The translations under genes were made by a program, and so were the position numbers. Source: Takakia lepidozioides (Eukaryota > Streptophyta > Takakiopsida > Takakiales > Takakiaceae). Taken from it: DNA of 64,000 nucleotides. A model generated the notes under the pieces. That model made no database searches. It saw only the letters and a program-made list of their open reading frames with translations, and was not told the DNA's origin. Of the stretch, positions 12,626 to 23,279 are shown piece by piece (within the stretch, counting starts at the first letter, position 1; every line of letters starts with the position of its first letter). Where the stretch lies: contig CM060731.1 in assembly GCA_030704615.1 (NCBI GenBank), positions 51,708,001 through 51,772,000 of the forward strand. Reading direction: 5' to 3'.

Positions 12626-13510
12626 TCAAATATGACATCTTTTGTTCCAGACAAACAATGCTGTAGGTGAATTCATCCAGATATGATCTAATTGAGAATT
12701 ATAGTCTGTCGTAGGTTTATTGAATGTAAGATGAAGATTAGAGTTTTTCATGAATGAGTGACTTAGTGAGTCAGATTCTCTATTGGGTTTGTGAAGATCG
12801 ATATTAAATCTCCGATAAAAATCATTGGACAATTGTTCGGTGCTTGATCATATACATTTTGCAAATGTTGTGAAGCGCAAGCAAATGAGGTTTATATATT
12901 GCAATGAAATGTATGGCTATGCGGGAATTCAGATTGAAAGACGCATCAATGAATTCTGCGCCATTGTGTGTTTGGATTTCGTAATTTTGAAACGAAGTGG
13001 TTTTATCATATAAAATGATTGTTCTGTATCCGTCATAACACACTAGTGTTGAGAAGTGATCGTTAGGTACATATAATGACCAATTTTGATTATTTGGATG
13101 CAAGCGGGTTTCATTTAAACATAATATATGTGATGTTCGTAGGTTGTAGTCGTCCATAATATGACAATAGTGATTGTGCACTGAACGAACATTTAACGAT
13201 TGAATGATTACATGTGTGTGATATAATAATTGCAAATTTCCATCCGGCAGTTGTTTGTAGTTTGTTTATTTCTTCACGTATGATATCATCCACATGAAAC
13301 TTTTTGTCTCGTAATGGAGCTATGAGATATAAATTTTCTCGTTTTTTCATGTGCGATAAAGTTGTGTATGTCAATCCGTGCATGTTCACGTTTGTTGAAT
13401 TAAATGCAAGACGATCCATGGTCAATCCATATGCTCTGCTCTATGTTCAGTATGTGCTGCTGCGAGCTGAATTAGGAAGAGTTATTACGTGGTCAGGATT
13501 ATCCGCGAAT
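12626..13510 (-). mobile_element. Helentron-like transposon: PIF1 helicase C-terminus plus endonuclease
   Basis: On the minus strand, about 13510-13260 encodes the end of a PIF1-type DNA helicase: GLTMDRLAF, then GLTYTTLSHMKKRENLYLIA, matching the GLTYVALSR motif VI region, and KKFHVDDIIREEINKL. Directly after it, in a shifted frame (13235-12626), comes an exonuclease-endonuclease-phosphatase fold: LNVRSVHNH, then ILCLNETRL with the catalytic ETxL, a DGYRT stretch and a C-terminal SQLDHIWMN with the LDH signature. PIF1 helicase followed by an apurinic-type endonuclease is the arrangement of Helentrons (Helitron2 class) of rolling-circle transposons. Stops interrupt the helicase motif near 13435-13445, so it is inactive. 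The OTU domain at about 21 kb on the same strand may be its upstream part. Confidence 0.7.
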
Positions 13511-13519
13511 TGAATTTTT

Positions 13520-15536
13520 TTATTTTTGGCCACAATTGAAGTCCAAGGTTTGCATATATGGTCGTTGTTTCGATATACTTGAGAATAAGAAGCATGTGTT
13601 TCTTGTCATATTCGTTCATTAGACAAATATATCCAAACTAGCGGGTGTAGTGATGAAATTGTGTAATGTTTGAAAATCCCTTCAGCTCCATTTACTAAAC
13701 CATCTTGGATGTTATAGTTGCATCCACACAATTCTACTAACATGTCGGGTTTCAGGAATTTTTTGAGGGAAATGGAGGAGCGTATGAAAGAAAACTAGCT
13801 AAACAACAATCTAAGCACCCAAGAACCTTGCCCTGCAAGCAACTGGAAACGATGAATTTAATGAGGGGAATGCGCACAAGTGTATGTAAACCCGCTGCAG
13901 TTTTATCGGCATCAAGTTGAGGGGGTTTGATGTATGACACAATGGATGATGGACGTCTATTGTTTTGAATGAATTTTTTTTGTCATTCTATTCGATTACA
14001 AATGTTTTCATTGTGTGCTTGAGTATGTGCATTTGTGAAAAACAAATGAAGTAATGTTGGATCTGACGGCGGCCTATAACATCACATGTTCATGTTTTTA
14101 ATATCCTCAGCGGAATGTGATGTCGTTCGAAATCGGTTTAAGATGTCAATAAATGTTTAATCATTTAATCTCATGACTTGTGTTACCCCTTAAACGATGC
14201 GACTTTTTTCATTCACGACATAGGTTCCGTGGATGAAATCTCATGCTCAAAATTGATGTAAACCTCAGTTCCAGGGATCTATTGCGTGTGACTAGAGTAT
14301 CCACGAGTGGCTAAAATTGATGGAGTGAGTTAGAACTATTGTTGCTTCCAACAACAAAGCTTTAGATCTCTGTATTTTGAAACCAGACGAGGACATGCCT
14401 ATCCATTACTAGGTCAAATGTTTTATTAGGTTATTCTGCCAATTCACACAACATTTCAACCCGTTGTCAGTCAACTTAGGTCTTGTTGCCTCTCCACTAT
14501 GCAGTAAGCAAGGACACTTGTTAGGGTCCTCTTGCAATACCCCATGCGATTCAGGAGGAGGTGTGTTCTCTGTACCAGAGGGACATTTGCTTGGAATCAA
14601 TGTCGGTAATGAGAGACATGCTCATGCTAAGAGTTGAGCAATGAGGTTAAACTGGGTACTATTGTCGATCAACTACAATCTACAGCTCGGAACTTCATAT
14701 ATAGTACCGGTCAATATCATTATATATTGCGACACAATTCAATAACAGGGACTAGCAGATTTCAAAGATTTGGAGCGGTACATTCATTTGAAATCTTTGA
14801 TGCAGTTGCTTTTTGCTTCTTCCAAGATGTTTCAGGATTTGTCTGTGGAAGGTGGGCAAGCCATCTAAATTTGTTGTCAAAAGTAGAAAGGCCCAAAGGC
14901 ACACAGCTTTGCATCATGTGCAGCGTATTTGGATATCTGCAAATGTTCTGAGTGTGTGTTTCTGATGAAGGTAGGTAAATTGTAGCCCTAAATGCAACCT
15001 GTCCACTGCACTTTACAGACCCCCCAGCAAATAAATGCTCCGCCGTCACATAATTTTTGCCATGTTATTTCCATGTGTCTTTTATATGCACTTACCAAAG
15101 GAATTTTCATTCCTACACAAATTGATATCCCTCATTGCAGGTATGTCATGTTGGAAGAGAATGTGAATACCAAGAACAAGGTAGTAAAACGCAAGGGTCA
15201 GAAGGATGACACAAGAGCGGTTGATCACGGTAGTCATAAGCAATTTGTGGCGAAAACAAAGGGCTTTTTGGGAAGCCTGAAGCTGCAAATGTTGTGGGCT
15301 ACAATTCAAACTGTGGATATGAAGTTCAAGATACAGCAAGCGGCGACCATTATAGTGAAGTGGACAAACGTGGGAACAACATTGGCTCCGATGAATATCA
15401 TCTCTTGTTTACATACTGCCTCAACAATGGTGGTTATCGCCGCCTTGTCTAGCACCTTGTGCAAGAGCCAGTAGAATTGAAAACTGTCATCTATCAAACG
15501 CTTGTTGTGAAAAGAGCTCAAGATGCGGCTAAGAAC
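13520..15536. other. Probable decayed transposon interior, nothing certain
   Basis: This AT-rich stretch lies between the helicase piece and the gypsy insertion. Short ORFs exist on both strands (for example 15131-15474 + and 15049-14762 -) but I recognise no domain in them. By position it could be more of the Helentron-like element. Confidence 0.3.
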
Positions 15537-15541
15537 ATTAT

Positions 15542-16172
15542 TGTCAAGGACGAGAACATGACTGAATACAAACAAGAGATCAGACTAGAGGTACAAGACT
15601 AGACAAGAAGTCAAAGTCGGCGTGGCCGAATGCACGATGAGTAAATATGAATCAAGACGATCTTTATAACAATGAACAACAGTACAAGATATTGGAACAC
15701 GACTTGAATACTGGAATGTTTGAAACTGGACTAGAGTACCAGATACTGGAAACTGAGCTAGAGTACTGGGAACTGGAAACAAAAGTAGCTTGAACTAGTG
15801 TTGGCGAGACTGAAGAGTGTCCAGTCTCGCCTCTTATATATATTGGTTACTAAGAAGTTTCCTAAGAAGCTTCCCCTATGGAGGTTTCTTGATGAAGAAG
15901 TTTCCAAGAGTAAACAAAGGTTTTTTGATGGAGAAGCTTCCTTGAATAAATGAGGTACTTGATGGAGAAGTTTCCTCCAAATGAAGCTTCCTGAGCAGTT
16001 TCCCAAGTTAATCTTGGTAATTTGATAAACTCTCGGTAACTTGGTAAGTAATGATAAATCATGGTAGATTATGTTAAATCACGGTAAGTCAATAGTAACT
16101 TCCGATAATATGGTAACTTGGTAACTTCTGGTATTTATTTCTGTTAAGTTCTTTTGGGCTAGGTTCGTGACA
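15542..16172 (-). repeat. 3' LTR of the gypsy element
   Basis: 631 bp, starting TGTCACGAACCTAG on the minus strand at 16172 and ending CTTGACA at 15542. It matches the right LTR in two pieces: 15790-16172 matches 20113-20422 directly, and 15542-15787 matches 19549-19832 in inverted orientation. It carries a TATATATAAGAGGCGAGAC stretch (about 15,838-15,820) that could be the promoter. It is about 35 bp longer than the 5' LTR because of small indels. Confidence 0.88.
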
Positions 16173-16186
16173 TCACCCCCTCTTTT
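16173..16186 (-). promoter_or_regulatory. Polypurine tract of the gypsy element
   Basis: AAAAGAGGGGGTGA on the minus strand abuts the first base of the 3' LTR, which is where the plus-strand primer for reverse transcription sits. Confidence 0.7.
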
Positions 16187-16859
16187 AGCGTCGAGTTCCT
16201 CGAGGAGCGGTAAAATCTTGGACTTGCTTAGAGTTGGAGAAAATCCAAAATCCGACGAATGGTACTTGCCAAGTATTCGGCTTTTTTTTCTTGACTCAAA
16301 TGATTTATAGGTCCCTGCAACCATCGATAGTGTCCAACACCTTGAACTTGGGACCACACAATGATTTGAGCATTTTGATTTTCGAAGCTGCCTTCAAACA
16401 TGATTTCGTTGCCATCTAGGTCCGAAGCCTCAACCTCCAACAGAATTATCAGACTTTGAGTAGGCTCCACTTGCCGTCGTACGGGTCCAAACGAGGAAGT
16501 ACACGTCACATTGGTGGCCCATCGTCTCGAGAGCGTCGGCGTGATATTGAAGGTCGTGAGAGTCGGAACGGCTGATCTGGTAATTGGGTAAGCGACAACT
16601 TAAATGTATTTCGTTCCTGTGACTCCATGCTGCCAATACAAGATGCAGGAGTGCTGGAAGTGCTGGAAGTGCTGGAAGTTTAGCTATATATACTGATGTG
16701 TGGTGCTCCTCCATCCTTAGCGTGTATCAGGTACATTGAATGTGGATTCTTCACCTCGAAGCTAACTTGGCTGACATCATCGTTGTGACGTCTTATTGAC
16801 GTGTAGCTCGGGGCTTAGCTGGATATCGTTGATGAAACTCTTGGACTTTGTCAGATTCA

Positions 16860-17030
16860 TTGGCGAGGTTGGATGAAGGTTCCCACGTTCGTTTGCTGAT
16901 GTCGTAACCCTTTCAATGTACGAAATACTCAAGACATTTATACTTGATGCGAGAATCTAGGACTTCGTCGACTTCATACTCAATTTCCTGATTGACTTCG
17001 ATTGGTGGAGGTGGTACGGAGACTCTCCCT
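16860..17030 (-). pseudogene. Chromodomain of the gypsy integrase, with internal stop
   Basis: The minus-strand translation reads IEYEVDEVLDSRI, then YFVH, a TGA stop where chromodomains have the aromatic-cage Trp (VxWKGY), then KGYDISKRTWEP. The WEP core and the position behind the integrase identify a chromovirus chromodomain, used by these elements to target heterochromatin. The TGG to TGA change alone ends the polyprotein here. Confidence 0.78.
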
Positions 17031-17281
17031 GGAATATTCGATGGATGATACAACTCCAATAATGAAACATGAAAGACTAGATGGATGCGCATACTTCATG
17101 GGAGTTCAAGTCGAAAATTGACCGGATTTATTTGTCGAATAATTTTGAATGGTCCCAGGCGTTGATAATCCAACTTACTTGATGGTCGCAAGGTTTATAT
17201 GTCCCGTCGAAGAAGCTACACACGATCTCCGACCTTGAACTGGGGTTGGAGTTGACGACGTTGATCTGCATACCCCTTGTA

Positions 17282-17990
17282 TTATTTTTTAGCTTCTGCG
17301 AGGTGGAATGTAAGCTCATTGTGAATCATAGCATGATGAGTAGCAATGTTTTCTACAACAGGGCTTCCAACAGTCTTCATGTGGAAAGGGTTTGTTCGAG
17401 GGTGATGACCATAATTGGAGAAGAATGGAGTTTGTTTGGTCGAAGAATGTATAGTGTTGTTGTAGGCAAACTCACCCAATGACAGAAGGTCTGTCCAATT
17501 ATCTTGGTGATAATTTATCGTACAACGAAGTTACTGCTCCAAAATCTAGTTTACACGTTCGGTTTGATCATCAGTCTGTGGATGATTAGCTGTAGAGAGG
17601 TTGATCTTAGTATCCAATATGTGAAATAATCCCCTCCAGAAATTTGTATAAACTGTGGTCCTCGATCAGATACGATGTCCTTCGGGAGTCCATGAATGCG
17701 GTAGATATTATTGAGGAAGAGTCTTGCAGTTTTCTCACCGGTAATCGTCTTATTACATGGAATGAAATATGTCATCTTCGTAAAATGATCTACAATAACA
17801 AGGATTGAATCGGTGATCTTGGAAATTGGAAGGTCCGTAATAAAGTCCATAGACACGGACGACCATTGACCCTTGGGAATGGGTAATGGTTGAAGAAGGC
17901 CGTAAGGTCGATGTCGTGGTCCCTTCGCTCTAGCACACGTATCGCAAGATTTTATAAATTCTTTCACGAGTTTCCACATCTGCAACCACC
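17282..17990 (-). pseudogene. Gypsy integrase, frameshifted
   Basis: The first ORF (17985-17551) contains SCDTCARAKGPRHRPYGLLQ, the end of the HHCC zinc finger, then SMDFITDLP with the first catalytic Asp, VDHFTKM, and SDRGPQF with the second catalytic Asp. The frame is lost before the catalytic Glu. A second ORF (17479-17282) resumes with the EFAYNN...TPF region. It is part of the minus-strand gypsy polyprotein. Confidence 0.85.
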
Positions 17991-18589
17991 AATAGTCCCT
18001 GGATATTAATTACATTGTTTTGTTGAAGCCGAAATATCCTTGATATGTTTGAAGAATTCGAAGTCGTGTAGGTCCTGGAGATATATAGAGAAGTCCATTG
18101 AAATAAAGTAAGTCATCTTTGAATTCGAAGTCGTTTGTAACATGTGGGTTGTCTCGAGGTCGATTTAGTTGACTTCATAGTGTCGTAGCAAATTGGTCGT
18201 TCTTAAGTGCTTCCTGAATCTCCTTTATGATCTCTACATCGTTATAGGTGGACATGGATAACATATTCAATTGGAGATTTGCTGGTTTCAAGATGATGGA
18301 TTTCTGTTGGTCAAAAGCTGTATTCCCTTCTTTTGGCGCAAGATACGATCGTCGAGAAAGAGCATCTGGTTTTCCTTGAAGATGTCATGGATGGTAGGTA
18401 ATAACAAAATCAAACCTTGCTAGTGACATACTCCATCTCGCTTGACGTTGATTCAAAACACGAGCACTCATAAAATACTCGAGTTTTTTGTGATCGGTAT
18501 AGACTGTGACCTGATGTTTAACTCCCTACAATAGATGACGTCATTCCTCAAAAACATTCATAATCGCTAGAAGTTCTTTGTCATGGATT

Positions 18590-19297
18590 TCATAATTGAT
18601 CTCCGCAGCGGAAAATTTGCGAGAACGAAAACAACAGGATGAGACGACCATCTATACCGTATTGAGAGAGTACCGAGACAAGTGCAAAGTCCGATGCATC
18701 TGCTTCCAAAAAGAATGGTTTAGATGGGTCTGTATGTACTAATATTGGAGCCGTTGTAAATGTCTGCTTCAGCCTGTCAAATGCTTGGTCAGTCTTCTCG
18801 TCCCATACAAATTTGTCCTTCCATGTGAGTCGTATCAATGGTGCAACAATTTTGGAGTAGTCCTTGATGAAGATTCTATAGAAATTTGCAAATCCTAGAA
18901 AACATTGTACATCTCGGACCGAAGTGGGTTTAATCCTCTCGATGATGATTTGTATTTTCTTCTGATCCATAAAGACTCATTTGTCGGAAATAATGTAACC
19001 CAAAAATTCGACTTCAAATTGGTGGAAAAATATATTTTTCCAACTTGGCATATAGTCTTTTTTCCCTCAATTTATCAATGACAAGGCATACATGACGACC
19101 ATGTTCTTCTTCATTCTGTGAAAATAGCAAAATGTCATCCAAATATAGGACTGCAAAGTCATCTAAAAATTCTCGAAAGATATCATTCATCATGTGTTGA
19201 AAAAATGATGGAGTATTTGTAAGACCAAAAAGCATAACACTGTATTCGAAATGTCCGTACCTTGTGCGAAAAACAGTCTTCCATTCGCCTCCTTCTT
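18590..19297 (-). pseudogene. Gypsy reverse transcriptase palm/thumb and RNase H start
   Basis: ORF 19235-19014 carries FGLTNTPSFFQHMMNDIF and the catalytic YLDDILLFS box. ORF 18970-18590 carries the connection and RNase H start: VRDVQCFLGFANFYR, FLEADASDFALVSVLSQ with the DASD-type first Asp. The frame shifts between the two pieces and RNase H is lost after about 18,590. Confidence 0.88.
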
Positions 19298-19545
19298 TTA
19301 TTCGTTGTAAGCTCCTCTCAAGTCGATCTTTGTGAAAAAATTTGCTCGTTCAAGTTGTTCGAGGAGTCCGGAAATCAGCGGTGCAAACCAAGATAGGGCA
19401 GTGCCTGATAGAAGGGTGCCTACGAATCCCACTTGAATACTTTCATCAGGGTAGCGTTGTGGATGTAGTCGTAGGAACAATTGTACTTGTTGAACAAAAC
19501 CGCGAAATCTTGATCTCGTCCCATCAAATTGTTCGGGCATGCGGA
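19298..19545 (-). pseudogene. Gag fused directly to reverse transcriptase by deletion
   Basis: A single minus-strand ORF begins with gag sequence (MPEQFDGTRSRFRGF, then LSGTALSWFAPL) and runs without a gap into RT sequence (LERANFFTKIDLRGAYNE). In intact elements the rest of gag, the zinc knuckle and the protease lie between these, so about 1.5 kb or more appears to be gone while frame is kept. Confidence 0.82.
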
Positions 19546-20112
19546 CTCACCAACACTAGTTCAAGCTACTCTTGTTTCCAGTTCCCAGTACTCCAGTCCA
19601 GTTCCCAGTACTCTAGCCCAATTTCCAGTATCTGGTACTCCAGTCCAGTTTCCAGCATTCCAGTATTCAAGTCGTGTTCCAATATCTTGTACTCTTGTTC
19701 ATTGTTATAAAGATCGTCTTGATTCCTATTTACTCATCGTGCATTCGGCCATGCTGACTTTGACTTCTTATCTAGTCTTGTACCTCTAATCTGATCTCTT
19801 GTTTATGTTCAGTCATGTTCTCGTCCTTGACAGTTTGACAAGACTAAAGTTTGTTCCTTAGTTAGTTAAGATGGAAGGCACATTTGCGGAAATGGTCGCC
19901 ACATTGTAGAGTCTTTAGCTCCAGATGCAAGAACTTGGTGCCTCTACTGTCCAACTACAAGCTGATCAGTCTCAAGATCTTGGCAACGCTCTTAACAATT
20001 TGCAACAACAAATTTTAGAGTTGAAAGAGTCGAACAATGGATCTTCAACCTTACGATTCCCTACTACAGCAAATCCTACTGCAACGGTTCCTCCAAATCT
20101 TCAACAGATTAC
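19546..20112 (+). repeat. Inverted segment inside the gypsy element (LTR end + leader + gag start)
   Basis: On the plus strand this reads the 3' part of the LTR (19546-19832), a short leader, then a gag start at 19870 (MEGTFAEMVATL, stop, then MQELGASTVQLQADQSQD and onward to PPNLQQI at about 20,110). Everything else in the element is on the minus strand. Flipping the segment restores the LTR at its right edge and joins gag LQQI to RMPEQFDG at its left edge, so it is an in-place inversion and not a second element. Confidence 0.82.
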
Positions 20113-20422
20113 ACTGAAGAGTGTACAGTCTCGCCTCCTATATATACTGGCTACTAAGAAGTTTCCTAAGAAGCTTCCCTTATGGAGGTTTTTTGATGGA
20201 GAAGTTTCATCCAAAGGAAGCTTCCTAAGCAGTTTCACAAGTTATTCTTGGTAATTTGGTAAACTCTCGGTAACTTGGTAAGTAATGATAAATCATGGTA
20301 AATCATGGTAAATCATGGTAAATCACGATAAGTCAATGGTAACTTCCAATAACATGGTAACTTGGTAACTTGGTTACTTGGTAACTTCTCCTGGTAAGTT
20401 CCTCTAGGCTACGTCCGTGACA
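20113..20422 (-). repeat. 5' LTR of the gypsy element, first part
   Basis: Begins TGTCACGGACGTAGCC on the minus strand at 20422 and aligns with 16172-15790. It holds a run of four AAATCATGGT-like 10-bp units (about 20,286-20,330), expanded relative to the other LTR. The rest of this LTR is in the inverted segment. Confidence 0.85.
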
Positions 20423-20997
20423 ATTATCCAAAAGTAACATGTGCAGCGGGTTTGGCAGCCTCTGGCTTAGCAGTCATGGCTACTGTGTCACACTGCCACC
20501 AAGTTCGTTTCGAAGTTGTTGGCCAAATGCAGTTGCAAGGAGTATTGCACTCGTTAGTCGTAAATAGAGACCTTCATTCTAGTAGTACCAGAATTGTAGT
20601 GGTACTAAAAAACTTCTGCCCTTGTGTGGGTTTGCTTATTTTTTGCTCCGCCTTTCACTTTGAGGCATCCGTGGGGATGCTTGTCCAATTTGGAATTTTG
20701 TAATATGATTTACAGGGTTTGTACTCCCCTGTACATACAAACTTTGTTTCTCCTTGTGGTTACTAGTATGTAGGACAACAGTGGCATCCATTATATTTTC
20801 CCAAAAATATAATGAATAATCTAAATCAATTAATAATCTTAATTTTATAATTTTTCAATTTGATTTATTAAATTAAAAACATTATTAAAAAAACCTCTAT
20901 GATTCAAAATGAGAATTTGTTTTACACTCAATTCGGTGTTTCAAATTGTTATGTTGAGTTATGTACATTTCACATTCTTCTACTTCTGTACATTTGA

Positions 20998-21480
20998 TTA
21001 CTGATTCAAAGTGTCCAACACACTTAGGTCGGTCTTTTTTTTAAAGTGATTACCACATTCAATCATAACTATGCAATTTTGTTTAGACCACGTGTAAATC
21101 AGAAGTTTCAAATAATGAGAAGCGTAACACACTATATTCAAATCAGCCCATATACCACCTTGTTTAGGACTGGTGGACATTATGTTTAAGTACTTTTCTT
21201 CTGAATGTACTCCATGTAACGCATGCATGAATTCATGACCATGTTCTCTAATTGAGTAATCAACCACACGAGGATCGTTTGAATTCAAAACTTCTTCTAA
21301 ATGTTGAACAACATGTTGTCGCAATATTAGTAAAGACATTCTAGCTTTATTTAGGTACATAATTGTGTCGAAAAACAATCGCCTAGAGCAAACTTGTAAT
21401 GTTGTACGCAGATCAAATTCAAAGAACTTAAAATAAAATTTATTTCGTTAACTACGGAAATCATATCATGTATGTATTAT
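20998..21480 (-). mobile_element. OTU-type cysteine protease domain, probable Helentron part
   Basis: The minus-strand ORF 21378-20998, extended in frame a little upstream, resembles the OTU domain carried by Helitron/Helentron-type elements: a CxxxLF-like start, LRQHVVQHLEE, then YLNIMSTSPKQGGIWADL and ASHYLKLLIYT, matching M...G.WAD......A..L...I. The catalytic Cys neighbourhood is weakly preserved. It lies on the same strand as the PIF1/endonuclease piece and upstream of it, with the gypsy element between, consistent with one older element split by the gypsy insertion. Confidence 0.55.
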
Positions 21481-21499
21481 GTTTTAATAGTCTATGAAC

Positions 21500-23270
21500 T
21501 TGTGTGAGACAAACAAAATTTTTGTTAAACATAAAACAATTGTAATCGTTCATAAGCTAATCATAAAGCTCTTGTTTTGTCATGTTATCAACCTTTCTTT
21601 TGCTGGTTCAATCCTGACAGATTTCAGGCAGTCAGATGTGCTCTTGCTTGAGTTGTTATTCACAGGAATTGTCGCGCACCTCACTTCGGTAAGCTCCCTT
21701 TCAAGTCATAGTTACTTGCTTTGATGCGCTCGCCTAACTCCCAAACTAGCCGCCGGGCCAACTCGGAGCTTTGGCTGCTCACCGGGACATAACGGTCCCC
21801 CTTTACTCCTCCACGAGACCCTCTCTCAATTTGCGCCAAGTGGAAATTCTCTTTGATCGATGGCAGTCCGGAACAACTCCCCACATCTTGGTCGCTTTCC
21901 GGCTCGCACGCTTACTCACTAGTTTTTGATCACCAACGGGTTTGCACCGTTCTTGGGGTTACTACTCCCTATATATACTTCTGCGACTGTCCGCGCGGGG
22001 GTTTCACAAACAACCATGTCATTTTATGGCGAACCACCACGAAAACCCTCGACTCCCGGTGATGAGTCGCGGTGAGTCTTGGCCCACCCAGCACGGTCCC
22101 ATTGGACCGTGATGAGTCCCAAGATTCCCCACGACTCCCACCACAAGGTCTCCGCCCCCATGGTGAGTCCTATGCCACCCCCACTAAGTCCCACTAAGCT
22201 ACCACCACCCCTCGTGGAACCACCTCCACCGCAACCCGGTGTGCGGGGCTCCACCTAGTGAGCGCCTCCGCCTCCTTGAGTGCCTTGGGCACTCAAGGGT
22301 GCTTCAGCCCCCGCATCTATTGTTGCCACTGCCCCCACCACAGGGGCAGCCCCTCTCGTGTCCCGACCCCCTGTCCTCAAGGCAAAGGGCCGCGACACAC
22401 ACCCCTACCAACAGGGAGTCGATGTCCTCATTGACTTGTCCATTTTGTAGAAACGAACATCCAAGTTGTAGCGTCCCACATTAAGGAGTTTGTTCCCGTA
22501 CCATGGCGTCCCATGGCAAAGAACCAAACCCCCACTTGACTTTACTCTCCACTAGTTAGTTCGGCCGACTTCCTCCAAGTCCCGGCCAAGGGTGGAGCCT
22601 CTCAAGCTCCTCCCAGTGCACTCTTCTTGGCCTACTTCAAGGCCAATGAACGATCCTCCCCGAGGATCGAATCGCCTTACTGCAACAACATTGCTTTGCG
22701 ACTGCTCATGATGCCGCTTTTGGCATCACCTTGAGCAAGGGGTCACCTTGAACCTATTTTTTGACTAGGAATATCACCTTGAACCAACCGTGTGCCCCAA
22801 TCACTACAATTGGGTCTGCCTTGGAATGCTGGCCTGAGGTACGGGAACACGCCGAAGCCGCACTACGACTTCATCCCGAGGCTACACGATTATAGTACGT
22901 GAACGGAAGCACGTAGCTTCCGCGTTAGCCCACACTACAAGACAACCCCCTCGGTAGCGCAGTTATAGTACACGCACGCGCCAGGTGCGCACTAGCACGT
23001 GAACTCCCAAAGAAGGCGCAAGTTTCCTTGCCCCTTGGATGGGAGTCACCCGATTTTGACACTGCGCAAACATACGATTAATCCAATTTACCTCTCCCAC
23101 TTTTGTAAGCTAGCATGCATCCTACACACTAGCCAACCATACCATGCATCACCATTTCAAACAAAATAGGACGCACAACATTTTGAAACCATTTCATTTA
23201 TAACAAAATTTGTACAACACAAGTTTTTGCAATCGGATTCCTGAGCTAGCTAAGCCGGACTACGCATGCA
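21500..23270 (-). repeat. Probable 3' LTR and flank of the second gypsy element
   Basis: A C-rich stretch with no convincing coding sequence. Reading the minus strand out of the second gypsy polyprotein, a purine run (GGGGAGGAAA, about 23,280-23,271) is followed by TGCATGCG, as expected for a polypurine tract and LTR start at 23270. I cannot place the other LTR edge, and no second copy is in the window to confirm it. Confidence 0.4.
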
Positions 23271-23279
23271 TTTCCTCCC

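Larger units (their letters stand above)
15542..20422 (-). mobile_element. Ty3/gypsy chromovirus-type LTR retrotransposon, full span with target duplication
   Basis: The element is 4,881 bp and lies on the minus strand. Both outer ends are TG...CA type (TGTCA...TGACA) and it is flanked by the 5-bp direct repeat ATTAT at 15537-15541 and 20423-20427, a typical gypsy target-site duplication. Order on the minus strand: 5' LTR, gag, reverse transcriptase, RNase H, integrase, chromodomain, polypurine tract, 3' LTR, which is the gypsy order. It is dead: gag is fused directly to RT with protease lost, several frames are broken, and the chromodomain has a stop. A segment of about 567 bp covering the end of the 5' LTR, the leader and the gag start is inverted in place (19546-20112). 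Confidence 0.9.

Noticed and set aside
15131-15474. A 114-codon plus-strand ORF as a gene
   Set aside because: No recognisable domain, no clear splice or promoter context, and it lies in transposon debris.
19546-20112. A second, plus-strand gypsy element
   Set aside because: Its edges match exactly the gaps in the minus-strand element (LTR middle and gag), so one inversion explains it better than a second insertion.
21681-22484. C-rich ORFs on both strands as genes
   Set aside because: The frames overlap each other, the products are Gly/Pro low-complexity, and the position fits an LTR.
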